NCBI GenBank assembly: GCA_903922735.1
Contig: CAIXUZ010000052.1
Span: forward strand, 1-64,000
Reading direction: 5' to 3'
Length of the DNA: 64,000 bases
From: an uncultured Verrucomicrobia subdivision 3 bacterium
Lineage (GTDB): Bacteria; Verrucomicrobiota; Verrucomicrobiia; Limisphaerales; UBA11358
Below, piece after piece: positions 51,119 to 59,707 of this stretch. The translations under genes were made by a program, and so were the position numbers. How positions within the stretch are numbered: the stretch's first letter is position 1; the number at the start of each line of letters is the position of its first letter. The notes beneath the pieces are model-generated. The model worked only from the letters and a program-made list of their open reading frames with translations. It made no database searches and was not told where the DNA came from.

Positions 51119-52172
51119 AGCTTTCATCGTGCGTCCGTTTCGCGCCGGCGACGCCGCCGGTGTGCGGTCGGTTTTGGCAGCGAGCTATGGCGCGGAAGCG
51201 ACGCCGTCACCAACTTACGACTGGTGGTCCTTCGGGTGTTCCACCGCCATCAGCGGTTTCATGGTAGCCGAGGCTGCCGGCCGGATTGCCGGCGTGCAAC
51301 CGATGGAAATCTTTCCATTCGCGGACGGCGGAAAACATTTGACGGGCGCGCTGCTGACCGGGGTGGCGGTGCATCTGGATTGCCGGCGGCGTGGCATTTT
51401 TTCCGCGCTGGTGCAAGCGTGTGAACAGGAAGCGTGGCGGCAAAACGCGGCGTTCATCACCACCATGCCGAACGAAAAATCACGGCCCGGATTTTTGAAG
51501 GCCGGCTACACCGATTTGGGTCGGCGGCAACTGCTCGTGCGGCCGCTGCAGCCGGCGGCGCTTGGGGGCAAACTTTTCCCGGTGCTAGGACATCTTGCCG
51601 GCGCGGCGGGAGGCGTGGCGCAGGCAGTGATTAAAAATATTCGGGTGACGAACGGATTGACGGTCCGGAAAATCAGCGACATCGCCCCGGAAATTGAAAT
51701 GCTGGCGGCGCGGCACGAACAACTGTTTCCCGGCCTGCGGATGCGGCGCAGCGCAGAATGGCTACGCTGGCGGTTTTTGGAATCACCGCTGCGGAAGTAT
51801 CACTTGATCGAGGCGCGCGATGCCAAGGGCGCGTTGGCTGGTTTCGCCGCCGCCACAATGGACGACCGGGAGAAATTCAAGGTGTGCTATCTCATGGATT
51901 TGTTCGTCGGCGAAAAATGCCACGCGGCGGCTTTGCTTGCCGCGCTGTGCGAACTGGCGCGCAACGAAAAGGCTGAAGCGGTGGCTGCCGTGGTCAGTTC
52001 TCCGGCGCTGATTGATACGCTGAGCCACGCTGGATTCTGGCTAGTGCCTTACTGGCTGCCGCTAAAAAAATTTTATTCTGTCGCGCGGTTCAATCCGAAC
52101 CGGCCGGCGCCGGCCCACTGGCAGAAGCTCGCCGGCTGGTATCAAACACTGGCGGACTGGGACAATTTATGA
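51108..52172 (+). CDS. GNAT-family N-acyltransferase
   Basis: 354 aa from ATG 51108, 11 nt inside the previous gene. The N-terminal GNAT domain shows ISGFMVAEAAGRIAGVQPM, then LTGVAVHLDCRRRGIFSALV (acetyl-CoA loop R-R-G) and TTMPNEKSRPGFLKAGYTDLG. The C-terminal half is a second GNAT-like fold. It could acetylate the 4-amino sugar made by the WbpM- and DegT-type pair downstream, in place of a PglD enzyme (inference). Confidence 0.75.
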   Translation: MGTEAFIVRPFRAGDAAGVRSVLAASYGAEATPSPTYDWWSFGCSTAISGFMVAEAAGRIAGVQPMEIFPFADGGKHLTGALLTGVAVHLDCRRRGIFSALVQACEQEAWRQNAAFITTMPNEKSRPGFLKAGYTDLGRRQLLVRPLQPAALGGKLFPVLGHLAGAAGGVAQAVIKNIRVTNGLTVRKISDIAPEIEMLAARHEQLFPGLRMRRSAEWLRWRFLESPLRKYHLIEARDAKGALAGFAAATMDDREKFKVCYLMDLFVGEKCHAAALLAALCELARNEKAEAVAAVVSSPALIDTLSHAGFWLVPYWLPLKKFYSVARFNPNRPAPAHWQKLAGWYQTLADWDNL

Positions 52173-53047
52173 GCGCGCCGTTCATCATGACCGTGGATGT
52201 GGAAGATTGGTTCACGTCGTCCGTGGATCTTTTTGCCGAGGCGGCGGCGGCGGGCCAGCACGGGAGGAAACCGGACGAAAGCGTTTTACACAACACGCTG
52301 CGCTGTCTGGAACTGTTCGCGCGCAACGGCAGCAAGGCCACGTTTTTCATCCTCACCACCGTGGCCGAGGCGTATCCTGATTTGATCCGCGAGCTGGAGC
52401 GGCAGGGCCATGAAGTCGGCATTCACGCCCACCGGCACCGGTTGGTTTATAATCTGACCCCGCAGGAATTTGAGGAGGATTTGAAACGGGCGCTGGAAAT
52501 ATTGCATGGTACCGGCGTGAAAAACATTCTCGGTTTTCGAGCGCCGTATTGGTCCATCACCAAAAAATCGTTGTGGGCGCTGGAGATTTTGCAAAAGCAC
52601 GGTTTGAAATATGACGCCAGCATTTTTCCCATCTACCGCGAACTTTACGGCATTCCGGATGCGCCGACGGTGCCGCATGAAATCCGGCCCGGGTTCTGGG
52701 AGTTTCCGCCCGCCACCGTGCGCTGTCTCGGCGTGAACCTGCCCATCGCCGGCGGCGGCTATCTGAGGATGCTGCCGTTTGGCTGGTTGAAGCCGCTGAT
52801 CCGCCGGGCCAGCCGCAGCGGCGCACTGGTGTTTTATCTGCATCCCTACGAGCTGGATCCAACGGACGCGCATTTGCCGATACCATTGACGACTCTCAAA
52901 TCACGGCTTTATTACCGGCAACAAATGCTGGGACGGCGAGGCAACGCGGCGAAGATTGAAAAACTGCTGCAACTGGCAAAGTTTCAGTCCATCGCCGGCG
53001 CCTTTGCCGACAAACTGGGGCTGCCAGTCAATGTCAACCGCGCATGA
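52169..53047 (+). CDS. PEP-CTERM-locus-type polysaccharide deacetylase
   Basis: 292 aa, coupled by ATGA at both ends. TVDVEDWF is the characteristic motif 1 of the exosortase-associated deacetylase subfamily; EVGIHAHRH (two His), GFRAPYWS and YLHPYELD are motifs 2, 3 and 5, so the metal site is complete. It most likely removes N-acetyl groups from glycan amino sugars. Its presence supports an exosortase/PEP-CTERM polysaccharide locus. Confidence 0.87.
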   Translation: MSAPFIMTVDVEDWFTSSVDLFAEAAAAGQHGRKPDESVLHNTLRCLELFARNGSKATFFILTTVAEAYPDLIRELERQGHEVGIHAHRHRLVYNLTPQEFEEDLKRALEILHGTGVKNILGFRAPYWSITKKSLWALEILQKHGLKYDASIFPIYRELYGIPDAPTVPHEIRPGFWEFPPATVRCLGVNLPIAGGGYLRMLPFGWLKPLIRRASRSGALVFYLHPYELDPTDAHLPIPLTTLKSRLYYRQQMLGRRGNAAKIEKLLQLAKFQSIAGAFADKLGLPVNVNRA

Positions 53048-53652
53048 AGCAATCTGGATTTTACGCGCGCCATGGCAAACGCTGGTTTGATTTTCTGGCG
53101 GCCACGGTTGGGTTGCTGGTGCTGGCCGGGCCGATGGCCGGCATCAGCCTGCTGATTTGGATGATGGATGGAACGCCGGTTTTGTTCCGGCAGCAGCGCG
53201 TCGGGAGGCATGGCCGGTTGTTCCGCATCTGCAAATTCCGCACGATGACGAACCGACCGGCGGCGGATTCCACTATCACCCTGAGCGGCGATGCGCGCGT
53301 GACGCGGCTGGGAAAAATTCTGCGGCAATTCAAGCTGGACGAGCTGCCGCAGCTTATCAATGTGTTAAAGGGAGAGATGAGTCTGGTCGGGCCGCGGCCC
53401 GACGTGCCCGGCTATCTCGACCGGTTGCGCGGTGACGATGCGCGGTTGCTAGAGTTGCGTCCCGGAATTACCGGACCGGCGACGCTGGCATTCCGCAACG
53501 AGGAGCAATTGCTGGCACAGGCCGCCGACCCGAAGCATTACAACGACGGAATTATTTTCCCGGAAAAAGTCCGGTTGAACCTGGCCTACCATCGTTCACA
53601 ATCGTTGGAGGTTGATCTAGTCTGCATTATTAAAACAATATTTTCGGGATGA
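53044..53652 (+). CDS. Priming sugar-phosphate transferase
   Basis: 202-aa bacterial sugar transferase (WcaJ/PglC-type). One N-terminal membrane helix (FLAATVGLLVLAGPMAG), then FRQQRVGRHGRLFRICKFRTM, LGKILRQFKLDELPQL and MSLVGPRPDVPG are the core motifs. It lacks the extra transmembrane domains of WbaP, so it is the short PglC-like form. It starts the repeat unit by transferring a sugar-1-phosphate to undecaprenyl phosphate. The PglF- and PglE-like genes downstream suggest a bacillosamine-type priming sugar (inference). Confidence 0.92.
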   Translation: MKQSGFYARHGKRWFDFLAATVGLLVLAGPMAGISLLIWMMDGTPVLFRQQRVGRHGRLFRICKFRTMTNRPAADSTITLSGDARVTRLGKILRQFKLDELPQLINVLKGEMSLVGPRPDVPGYLDRLRGDDARLLELRPGITGPATLAFRNEEQLLAQAADPKHYNDGIIFPEKVRLNLAYHRSQSLEVDLVCIIKTIFSG

Positions 53653-54473
53653 AATTGACCGGTTTTACCAGCCGCAATTATCATCCCGGAATTAAAATCA
53701 TGCCTTCCGCCAAAGTATTTTTTGATCCGTTTGCCTGGGTGTGGTTCGCGCTAATGGCGGGCGCGATCTGGAATTTGCGGCAGCGGCAGTTCCGCCCGGC
53801 GCTGTTGCTGGTCGGGCTGGCCGGCTTGATGAGTTTGAATGAGTTTTTTAAGATTCCCAACCGGCTTATGGCTTTGAAAGAACAAGCTTACTGGCAGGCG
53901 GCGGAATCACCGAATTACAAGGCATCCTTTGCCGGCGCGCAGGCGGTGGTGATGTGCGGTGGCACGCTGGGAATCTCCCGGCATGATTTCACGGGCGCGA
54001 ATTATAACGGCGGCGTGAACCGGTTTTTGAAGGCGGTCGAACTGGCGCGGGCGTTTAACAAGCCGCTGGTGCTCGGCGGCGGTTTGGCCGGCGGCAAAGG
54101 TTCACCGCTGGAATCAGCCTATGAAAAAGCCTGGCTGCAAAGCTGGGGACTGACCAATCTGACTATCTTGACTCTGGGGTTTTGCCAGACCACCCACGAC
54201 GAGGCCCTTGCGGCGGCAAACGTGGCGAAACAGAACGGCTGGAATAAAATCATCCTGGTAACCTCGGCTTATCATATGGATCGCGCGCTGGGCGTGTTCC
54301 GCAAAACCGGGCTGAACGTTGTGCCGGTGGGCTGCGAATATTGCGGCGAAGAGACGCTGGCGGAAAAACATCCGAACGGCTACCTGCCCACGACGGGCAG
54401 CGCGGAACATTTGCGGCTTTATTTGTGTGAGGTGTTCGGCTGGTGGTTCTACCGACTCCGCAGCTGGCTGTAA
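53649..54473 (+). CDS. YdcF/ElyC-family (DUF218) membrane protein
   Basis: 274 aa, ATGA-coupled. An N-terminal hydrophobic segment (about 25-70) leads into a DUF218 fold: AVVMCGGTLG, LVLGGGLAGG, TTHDEALAAANVA and ILVTSAYHMDRALGVF. DUF218 proteins bind nucleotides or lipid carriers, and ElyC is linked to undecaprenyl-phosphate metabolism in E. coli, which suits its place beside a priming transferase. The precise reaction is unknown. Confidence 0.8.
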   Translation: MKLTGFTSRNYHPGIKIMPSAKVFFDPFAWVWFALMAGAIWNLRQRQFRPALLLVGLAGLMSLNEFFKIPNRLMALKEQAYWQAAESPNYKASFAGAQAVVMCGGTLGISRHDFTGANYNGGVNRFLKAVELARAFNKPLVLGGGLAGGKGSPLESAYEKAWLQSWGLTNLTILTLGFCQTTHDEALAAANVAKQNGWNKIILVTSAYHMDRALGVFRKTGLNVVPVGCEYCGEETLAEKHPNGYLPTTGSAEHLRLYLCEVFGWWFYRLRSWL

Positions 54474-54488
54474 TTCTGCACCCTAAAT

Positions 54489-55661
54489 ATGTCAATGTCA
54501 CTAAAACCCATGGTCCGCACCGCAAAGCGCATTTTGCTCTCTGTGCCGCACATGGGCGGCAATGAGCGGCGCTATGTGAACGAGGCGTTCGATACGAACT
54601 GGCTTTCCACCGTCGGGCCGAACTTGACGGCGCTGGAAAATGAATTTACCTCGCTCACCGGCCGGCCGGCGGTGGCGCTGGCCAATGGCACGGCGGGTTT
54701 GCATCTGGCGATGCGATTGGCGGGCGTGGGCAATGGCGACGAAGTCATCGTGCCGACGCTGACCTTTTCCGCCAGCGTGAACCCGATTTTATACGAGCAG
54801 GCGCGACCGGTATTTCTGGACAGCGAGCCCCGGGGCTGGAATCTAGACCCGAACCTGCTGGCGGAGTTTCTGGCGCAGCGCGCCCGCGTCGGCCGGCTGC
54901 CGAAAGCAGTGGTGGTGGTGCATTTGTTCGGCTTGAGCGCAGCGCTCAATGAGATTCAGGAAATCTGCCAGCGGCACGGGGTCTCGCTGATTGAGGACGC
55001 GGCGGAATCGCTGGGAGCACGTTATCACGAACGGCATCCCGGCACCTTCGGGGAGATGGGTGTTTTTTCCTTCAACGGAAATAAAATGATCACCGGCACG
55101 ACGGGCGGAATGCTGGTGGCCAAAAATGCGGCGAAGGCGGAACAGGCGCGCAAGTGGAGCCAGCAGGCGCGGGACGCCGACCCGCTGGGCGTGAATAATT
55201 ACGTCCACAGCGAACTTGGTTTCAACTACCGCATGAGCAACGTCGTGGCCGGGATCGTGCGCGGGCAACTGGAAATCCTGGAAACGCGGGTGGAGCAGCG
55301 GCGCGCGGTATTCGAGCGGTATCTTGCCGGCCTGGCGGCGGTGCCGGGTTTGACCCCGCAGGCGGAATCCGCCGGCTGCCGGCACACGCGCTGGCTGAGC
55401 TGTTTTCAGGTGGATGAGAATCAATTCGGCATGACGGCACCTGATTTGATTCGATGGTTGGACGCGGCGAATGTGGAAGCGCGCCCGGTCTGGCGGCCCA
55501 TGCACACCCAGCCGCTTTACAAAAACTTTGAGTGCATCGGCGGTAGCGTGGCGGATGCTTTGAACCGCCAGGGCATCTGTCTGCCGAGTTCCAGTTCGCT
55601 TTCGGAAGCGGAACAGCGTTTTGTCATTGAACAGATTCGCTCGGCGCATGGCCGGGCGTAG
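54489..55661 (+). CDS. DegT-family aminotransferase (PglE-like)
   Basis: 390 aa. It shows NTGAG-like VALANGTAGLHLAM near 65, LIEDAAESLGA with the PLP-contacting Asp, and the PLP Lys in FSFNGNKMITGTTGG. Unlike the WbpE-like enzyme, its sequence and length fit the 4-keto aminotransferases (PglE/PseC/perosamine group). It would act on the 4-keto-6-deoxy product of the WbpM/PglF-like enzyme encoded 128 nt downstream. Confidence 0.85.
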   Translation: MSMSLKPMVRTAKRILLSVPHMGGNERRYVNEAFDTNWLSTVGPNLTALENEFTSLTGRPAVALANGTAGLHLAMRLAGVGNGDEVIVPTLTFSASVNPILYEQARPVFLDSEPRGWNLDPNLLAEFLAQRARVGRLPKAVVVVHLFGLSAALNEIQEICQRHGVSLIEDAAESLGARYHERHPGTFGEMGVFSFNGNKMITGTTGGMLVAKNAAKAEQARKWSQQARDADPLGVNNYVHSELGFNYRMSNVVAGIVRGQLEILETRVEQRRAVFERYLAGLAAVPGLTPQAESAGCRHTRWLSCFQVDENQFGMTAPDLIRWLDAANVEARPVWRPMHTQPLYKNFECIGGSVADALNRQGICLPSSSSLSEAEQRFVIEQIRSAHGRA

Positions 55662-55704
55662 CGCCCCGATAAGTTCACCAACGTCCTTTAGCTTGCAAGC
55701 GAAT

Positions 55705-55723
55705 AGCCGGCAGACGGCCGGCT
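55705..55723. repeat. Intercistronic hairpin
   Basis: 7-bp stem AGCCGGC/GCCGGCT with a 5-nt loop, between the aminotransferase and the dehydratase gene. No T run follows, so it is more likely to shape the mRNA than to terminate it. Confidence 0.4.
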
Positions 55724-55789
55724 GAAATTCAATCCCATTCAACCCGGGCAGATCACCGTTACGATGGCACGCCCCGAAATTCATAATTT

Positions 55790-57769
55790 ATGTGGAACAT
55801 TAATCGAATCCTCAGGAATACCTTGGTGGCCATGCTGTATGCACTGTTCGCGGCGGGCAGCCTGGTGTTGAGTTATATATTACGCTACGACTTTGCCCCG
55901 CCGGGAGAAGTCTTGCGGCAAATGGGGCAGCAGATCCCGTTTTTTGTGGCGGTGCAGCTGATCGCCATGTTTGTCATGGGCCAGTTTGACAGCCTATTGA
56001 CATTTTTTTCGGTTCCGGATTTTAAACGAATCCTCAAGGCCAGCCTGTTAGCAGGACTGGCGTTTGGCAGCCTGTGGGTGTTTTCCGGGGGAGAACTCAT
56101 GCCGCCGAGAAGCATCATGGTTTTGAATGGAATCCTGTTTGTGGGCCTGGTCAGCAGCTTGCGCCTGTTGTTGCGGCATGGACGCGAGCGCTGGGAATCA
56201 AAAAGCAACCAAACCAAAGATCATCTGGAAACGGTGGCGATCATTGGCGCGGGTGAAGCGGGTGCCCGATTGGCGCAACGCTATTTGGCGCACACGGGTC
56301 ACGGGCTCAAGCCCATGGTTTTCCTGGACGACGATGCCAGCAAGTGGGGTCAGCAACTGCACGGTATTCCGATCGTGGGCGGCCCCGCATGGCTGATCGA
56401 GAAGGGACAGGCCGCGGGAATTCGCCGGGCCGTTATTGCGATGCCATCCGCCTCGCGCATACGCATGCGCGCCATCATCGAAAAGCTCGAAGGCAAGGGT
56501 ATCCGCCTGGACACGGTGCAGTCCTATGCCGACCTGCTGCAAAGCAATAATGCCGCCGCGCGCCTGCGACCGATTCAGATTGACGACCTGCTGGGACGCG
56601 ATCCGGCCGAGCTGAATTCCGACAAAATCCGGGAGATGTTAAGCGGGCGCGTGGCCGTGGTCACCGGTGCCGGCGGGAGCATCGGCAGCGAACTCTGCCG
56701 CCAGATTCTGCTATATGCGCCGGCCAAGCTGCTGTTGATTGAACAAAGCGAGGGGCAATTATTCCTGATCGAACAGGAATTAATCGGGGCCGGCTTCAAG
56801 CAATTGATCGTGCCGCGGGTGGCGGATATTTCCGACACGGAAAGAATCAGGCATATTTTTACCGAGCATCAGCCCGCGATTTTATTTCATGCCGCCGCCC
56901 ACAAGCATGTGCCGATGATGGAAAGCCAGCCGGTGGCGGCGATTAAAAACAACGCCCTGGGAACGGCCCGGCTGGCCCAAAATGCGCTGGCCTGCGGGGT
57001 AAGGAAATTTGTCCTTATTTCCACCGACAAGGCCATCAATCCGACCAGCGTCATGGGAGCCGCCAAACGCATGGCGGAAATGTTCATCCAGGCGCTCCAA
57101 GCGGCCAACCCGGGTAAAACCCATTTCATCTCGGTTCGATTTGGCAATGTGCTGGGATCATCGGGGAGCGTCGTACCGACCTTTCAAAAGCAAATCGCCA
57201 ACGGCGGCCCCGTGACGGTAACGCATCCGGAAATGACCCGTTATTTCATGACCATTCCAGAAGCGGTGGGACTGGTTTTACAGAGCAGCATGATGGGCAG
57301 CGGCGGGGAGATTTTCCTGCTGGACATGGGCAAGCCGGTCAAGATCGTGGATCTGGCCAGAAAACTAATTTTACTCCAGGGCCTAAAGCCGGACGAAGAC
57401 ATCAGCATCCAGTTCTCAGGCTTGAGGCCGGGAGAAAAGATGTTTGAGGAGTTGAGCTACAACAGTGAAAAAATGCAGGAAACGGACCATGCGAAAGTCT
57501 TTCGACTCCTCACCACGGCACCACAACTGGAAGCCGTTCAAGCGAAACTGGCGGAATTGGAGTCCAAGTTTGCCGAAGCCACCACCGATGATTTGAAACG
57601 CCAGATGACCGGGCTCGTACCGGAATACACCCCGGACTATTCGCAGCCTGAAAGGATGGATACCGCCAAGATCAAGGAGGCTGGATTAATGAAGCCGGCG
57701 ACGGTTCGAACTTTCGGCAAAAATCTTTTGCCGGAATCCAATTCCACGCTGGTTCACCAAAGTTCTTAA
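55790..57769 (+). CDS. WbpM/PglF-type UDP-GlcNAc 4,6-dehydratase
   Basis: 659-aa membrane enzyme. Four N-terminal helices (about 10-125), a CoA-binding-like Rossmann domain with IGAGEAGARLA near 150, and a large SDR domain with TGAGGSIGSELC near 290. The SDR catalytic site reads STDKAINPTSVMGAAKRMAE; Met replaces the usual Tyr of YxxxK, as known for WbpM and PglF. It makes UDP-2-acetamido-2,6-dideoxy-4-keto-hexose, the substrate for the upstream aminotransferase. Only 3 nt separate it from the barrel protein gene. Confidence 0.9.
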   Translation: MWNINRILRNTLVAMLYALFAAGSLVLSYILRYDFAPPGEVLRQMGQQIPFFVAVQLIAMFVMGQFDSLLTFFSVPDFKRILKASLLAGLAFGSLWVFSGGELMPPRSIMVLNGILFVGLVSSLRLLLRHGRERWESKSNQTKDHLETVAIIGAGEAGARLAQRYLAHTGHGLKPMVFLDDDASKWGQQLHGIPIVGGPAWLIEKGQAAGIRRAVIAMPSASRIRMRAIIEKLEGKGIRLDTVQSYADLLQSNNAAARLRPIQIDDLLGRDPAELNSDKIREMLSGRVAVVTGAGGSIGSELCRQILLYAPAKLLLIEQSEGQLFLIEQELIGAGFKQLIVPRVADISDTERIRHIFTEHQPAILFHAAAHKHVPMMESQPVAAIKNNALGTARLAQNALACGVRKFVLISTDKAINPTSVMGAAKRMAEMFIQALQAANPGKTHFISVRFGNVLGSSGSVVPTFQKQIANGGPVTVTHPEMTRYFMTIPEAVGLVLQSSMMGSGGEIFLLDMGKPVKIVDLARKLILLQGLKPDEDISIQFSGLRPGEKMFEELSYNSEKMQETDHAKVFRLLTTAPQLEAVQAKLAELESKFAEATTDDLKRQMTGLVPEYTPDYSQPERMDTAKIKEAGLMKPATVRTFGKNLLPESNSTLVHQSS

Positions 57770-57772
57770 ATT

Positions 57773-59062
57773 ATGAAATGCCACATTCATTCTATTTTTT
57801 TGGGCCAGTTTAAGTGGCCCGGCCTGTTTACCTTTTCCTTGTTGGTGGGGACCACCCTGCCGGGCACGGCAGGGGCGCAGGCAACGTCAAGCATTGAACC
57901 CAAACCCACCGGCGACAATCCGGTGACTGAGACGGGGTCGGTGCCTGCCACCGCGTTCAATCACGGGGATCAGTTTTCTCCGCTTTCCTGGAAATATGGC
58001 GACTGGCGCGGCTTTTTCACCTTCACCGGCCAGTTACGCTATAATGACAATATAACGGCTTTGTCCCGGAACACCCTTTCCGACCTGATCGGGGTCGCGG
58101 CACCCGCCCTCAACCTTGAATATGTGCCGGCAAAGGTATCCGAGAACACGATGGTGCATTTGGATTACATGCCGCAGTTCGTCGGGTATTGGCAGCATCG
58201 AGAACTGGACACCGTCAATCAGCTGGCCAATCTGAATGTTGATTATATCACCGGCCGTTCCGAATTCCGGTTCAGCGACGCGCTGGCCATCACCACGGAT
58301 CCGGCGGTGGAGCAAACCCAATGGGGACAGACCACGGAAAACACGACCGAATTTTCCTGGGCCTATCAAGCCACGGAAAAGACTTCCATAACCATCAAGC
58401 CGCATCAAGACTGGTCGCAGGTGGAGCACGGACTGGAGATATGGCAATACGGCGTAGGGCTGGAACTGGGTTGCCAACTCACCGATAAATTTGATTTGCT
58501 GGGCAGCTACGATGTGTCCACGGTGAACTCCAGCGCAGGGTCGGAGGGTCTTATTCATACGTGGCTGGGCGGCTTCTCCTGGGAAATCTCTGGTCGCAGC
58601 CGGTTGGATTTGCGGTGCGGCATCCAAACCATCTCCCTGGCCGGCAATAACGCTTCGGGCACCGATACCGCCCCCGACCTATCCCTGGCTTGGAATTATC
58701 AAATCGGCCCCAAGACAACCCTTGAATTAAACCTGGCTTATGACAGCCAGTTTTCAAAATACACGGCCAACCAGATAAATAAGACGCTGTTGGGACGGCT
58801 GACAGCGAAGTATGCCTGGACGGAAAAAGTCGGTCTGGAACTGCGCGAGGGAGTCCAATCGGTGGAACAAACCAGCATCCAATCCGCCGGCAGCAATGGC
58901 GGGACGTTTAATTATTGGACCACCGGCTGCGGGGTGGTTTATCAATTTAACCAAAGAACCGAACTCCGGCTTGATTATGACTATCAAGCGCGCACGGCCA
59001 GCCAGCTCTATTCAGCGTATGACCGGAACATCATTCAACTGCAGCTGCAACATCGCTTTTAA
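57773..59062 (+). CDS. EpsL-like outer-membrane beta-barrel protein
   Basis: 429 aa. A long signal peptide ends near AGAQA (residue 40). The rest is alternating polar/aromatic strands: FTFTGQLRYNDNI, LNLEYVPAKVSENTMVHLDYMP, TTLELNLAYDSQFSKY, and a terminal QLQLQHRF with C-terminal Phe, the usual outer-membrane barrel ending. The layout resembles the EpsL-type barrel of exosortase polysaccharide loci. It may form the outer-membrane conduit or act as a Wza partner. Confidence 0.8.
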   Translation: MKCHIHSIFLGQFKWPGLFTFSLLVGTTLPGTAGAQATSSIEPKPTGDNPVTETGSVPATAFNHGDQFSPLSWKYGDWRGFFTFTGQLRYNDNITALSRNTLSDLIGVAAPALNLEYVPAKVSENTMVHLDYMPQFVGYWQHRELDTVNQLANLNVDYITGRSEFRFSDALAITTDPAVEQTQWGQTTENTTEFSWAYQATEKTSITIKPHQDWSQVEHGLEIWQYGVGLELGCQLTDKFDLLGSYDVSTVNSSAGSEGLIHTWLGGFSWEISGRSRLDLRCGIQTISLAGNNASGTDTAPDLSLAWNYQIGPKTTLELNLAYDSQFSKYTANQINKTLLGRLTAKYAWTEKVGLELREGVQSVEQTSIQSAGSNGGTFNYWTTGCGVVYQFNQRTELRLDYDYQARTASQLYSAYDRNIIQLQLQHRF

Positions 59063-59077
59063 CATTAATTTTACAAC

Positions 59078-59692
59078 ATGAATTTCTATCCTCATAAATT
59101 ACTGGCCGTCGTTACCGCCGTGGCTGCGGGTTTGGCCATCAGCCGGGCGGAAGCCCCGAACATCCATGCCGCCATTGCCGCGGCGACCGTGACGGAATAT
59201 CAGCTGCACCCCGGCGACACCATCCAAGTACGGATCTATGGCGAAGAGGATCTTGCGGCCAAGGTCAAGTTGTCTGAAACCGGCCGGGTGATCCTGCCGC
59301 TGCTGCCGGCCGTCAACTTAAACGGGATGACGATTGAAGAAGCCAAGTCGTCCATCCGGGACGCTTACCAAAAGGATTACCTGCGCAATCCCGTGGTGAC
59401 GGTGACCATTGAGGATTACGGGTTGATATATTTCAACATCCTGGGACAGGTCCGTGCCCCGGGCGTCTATCATTATGCCGCCAATGAACAGATCAGTCTG
59501 GTGCAAGCCATCGCTTTGGCGGGAGGCTATTCGCGCATTGGCGAGCCCAGCCGGATCACCATCAAGCGAATCATCAAGGGCAAGGTATCCATCATCCGGC
59601 CGGACGCGGGTGCCATGGCGGAAAAGGAAAACACTTCAGTCATCACCATCTGTCCCAATGATGTCATCACCATCGGCGAAACGATTTTCTAA
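59078..59692 (+). CDS. Wza-like polysaccharide export protein
   Basis: 204 aa. A signal peptide of about 26 residues precedes a poly_export domain (YQLHPGDTIQVRIYGEEDL near 40-60, GRVILPLLPAVNLNGMTIEEA) and one SLBB domain (FNILGQVRAPGVYHY, VQAIALAGGYS). It is a short form of Wza, lacking the C-terminal outer-membrane helix, so the adjacent barrel protein may supply the outer-membrane pore (inference). It lies 16 nt after that gene and 16 nt before the Wzc gene. Confidence 0.92.
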   Translation: MNFYPHKLLAVVTAVAAGLAISRAEAPNIHAAIAAATVTEYQLHPGDTIQVRIYGEEDLAAKVKLSETGRVILPLLPAVNLNGMTIEEAKSSIRDAYQKDYLRNPVVTVTIEDYGLIYFNILGQVRAPGVYHYAANEQISLVQAIALAGGYSRIGEPSRITIKRIIKGKVSIIRPDAGAMAEKENTSVITICPNDVITIGETIF

Positions 59693-59707
59693 CCCGACTT
59701 ATTCACC

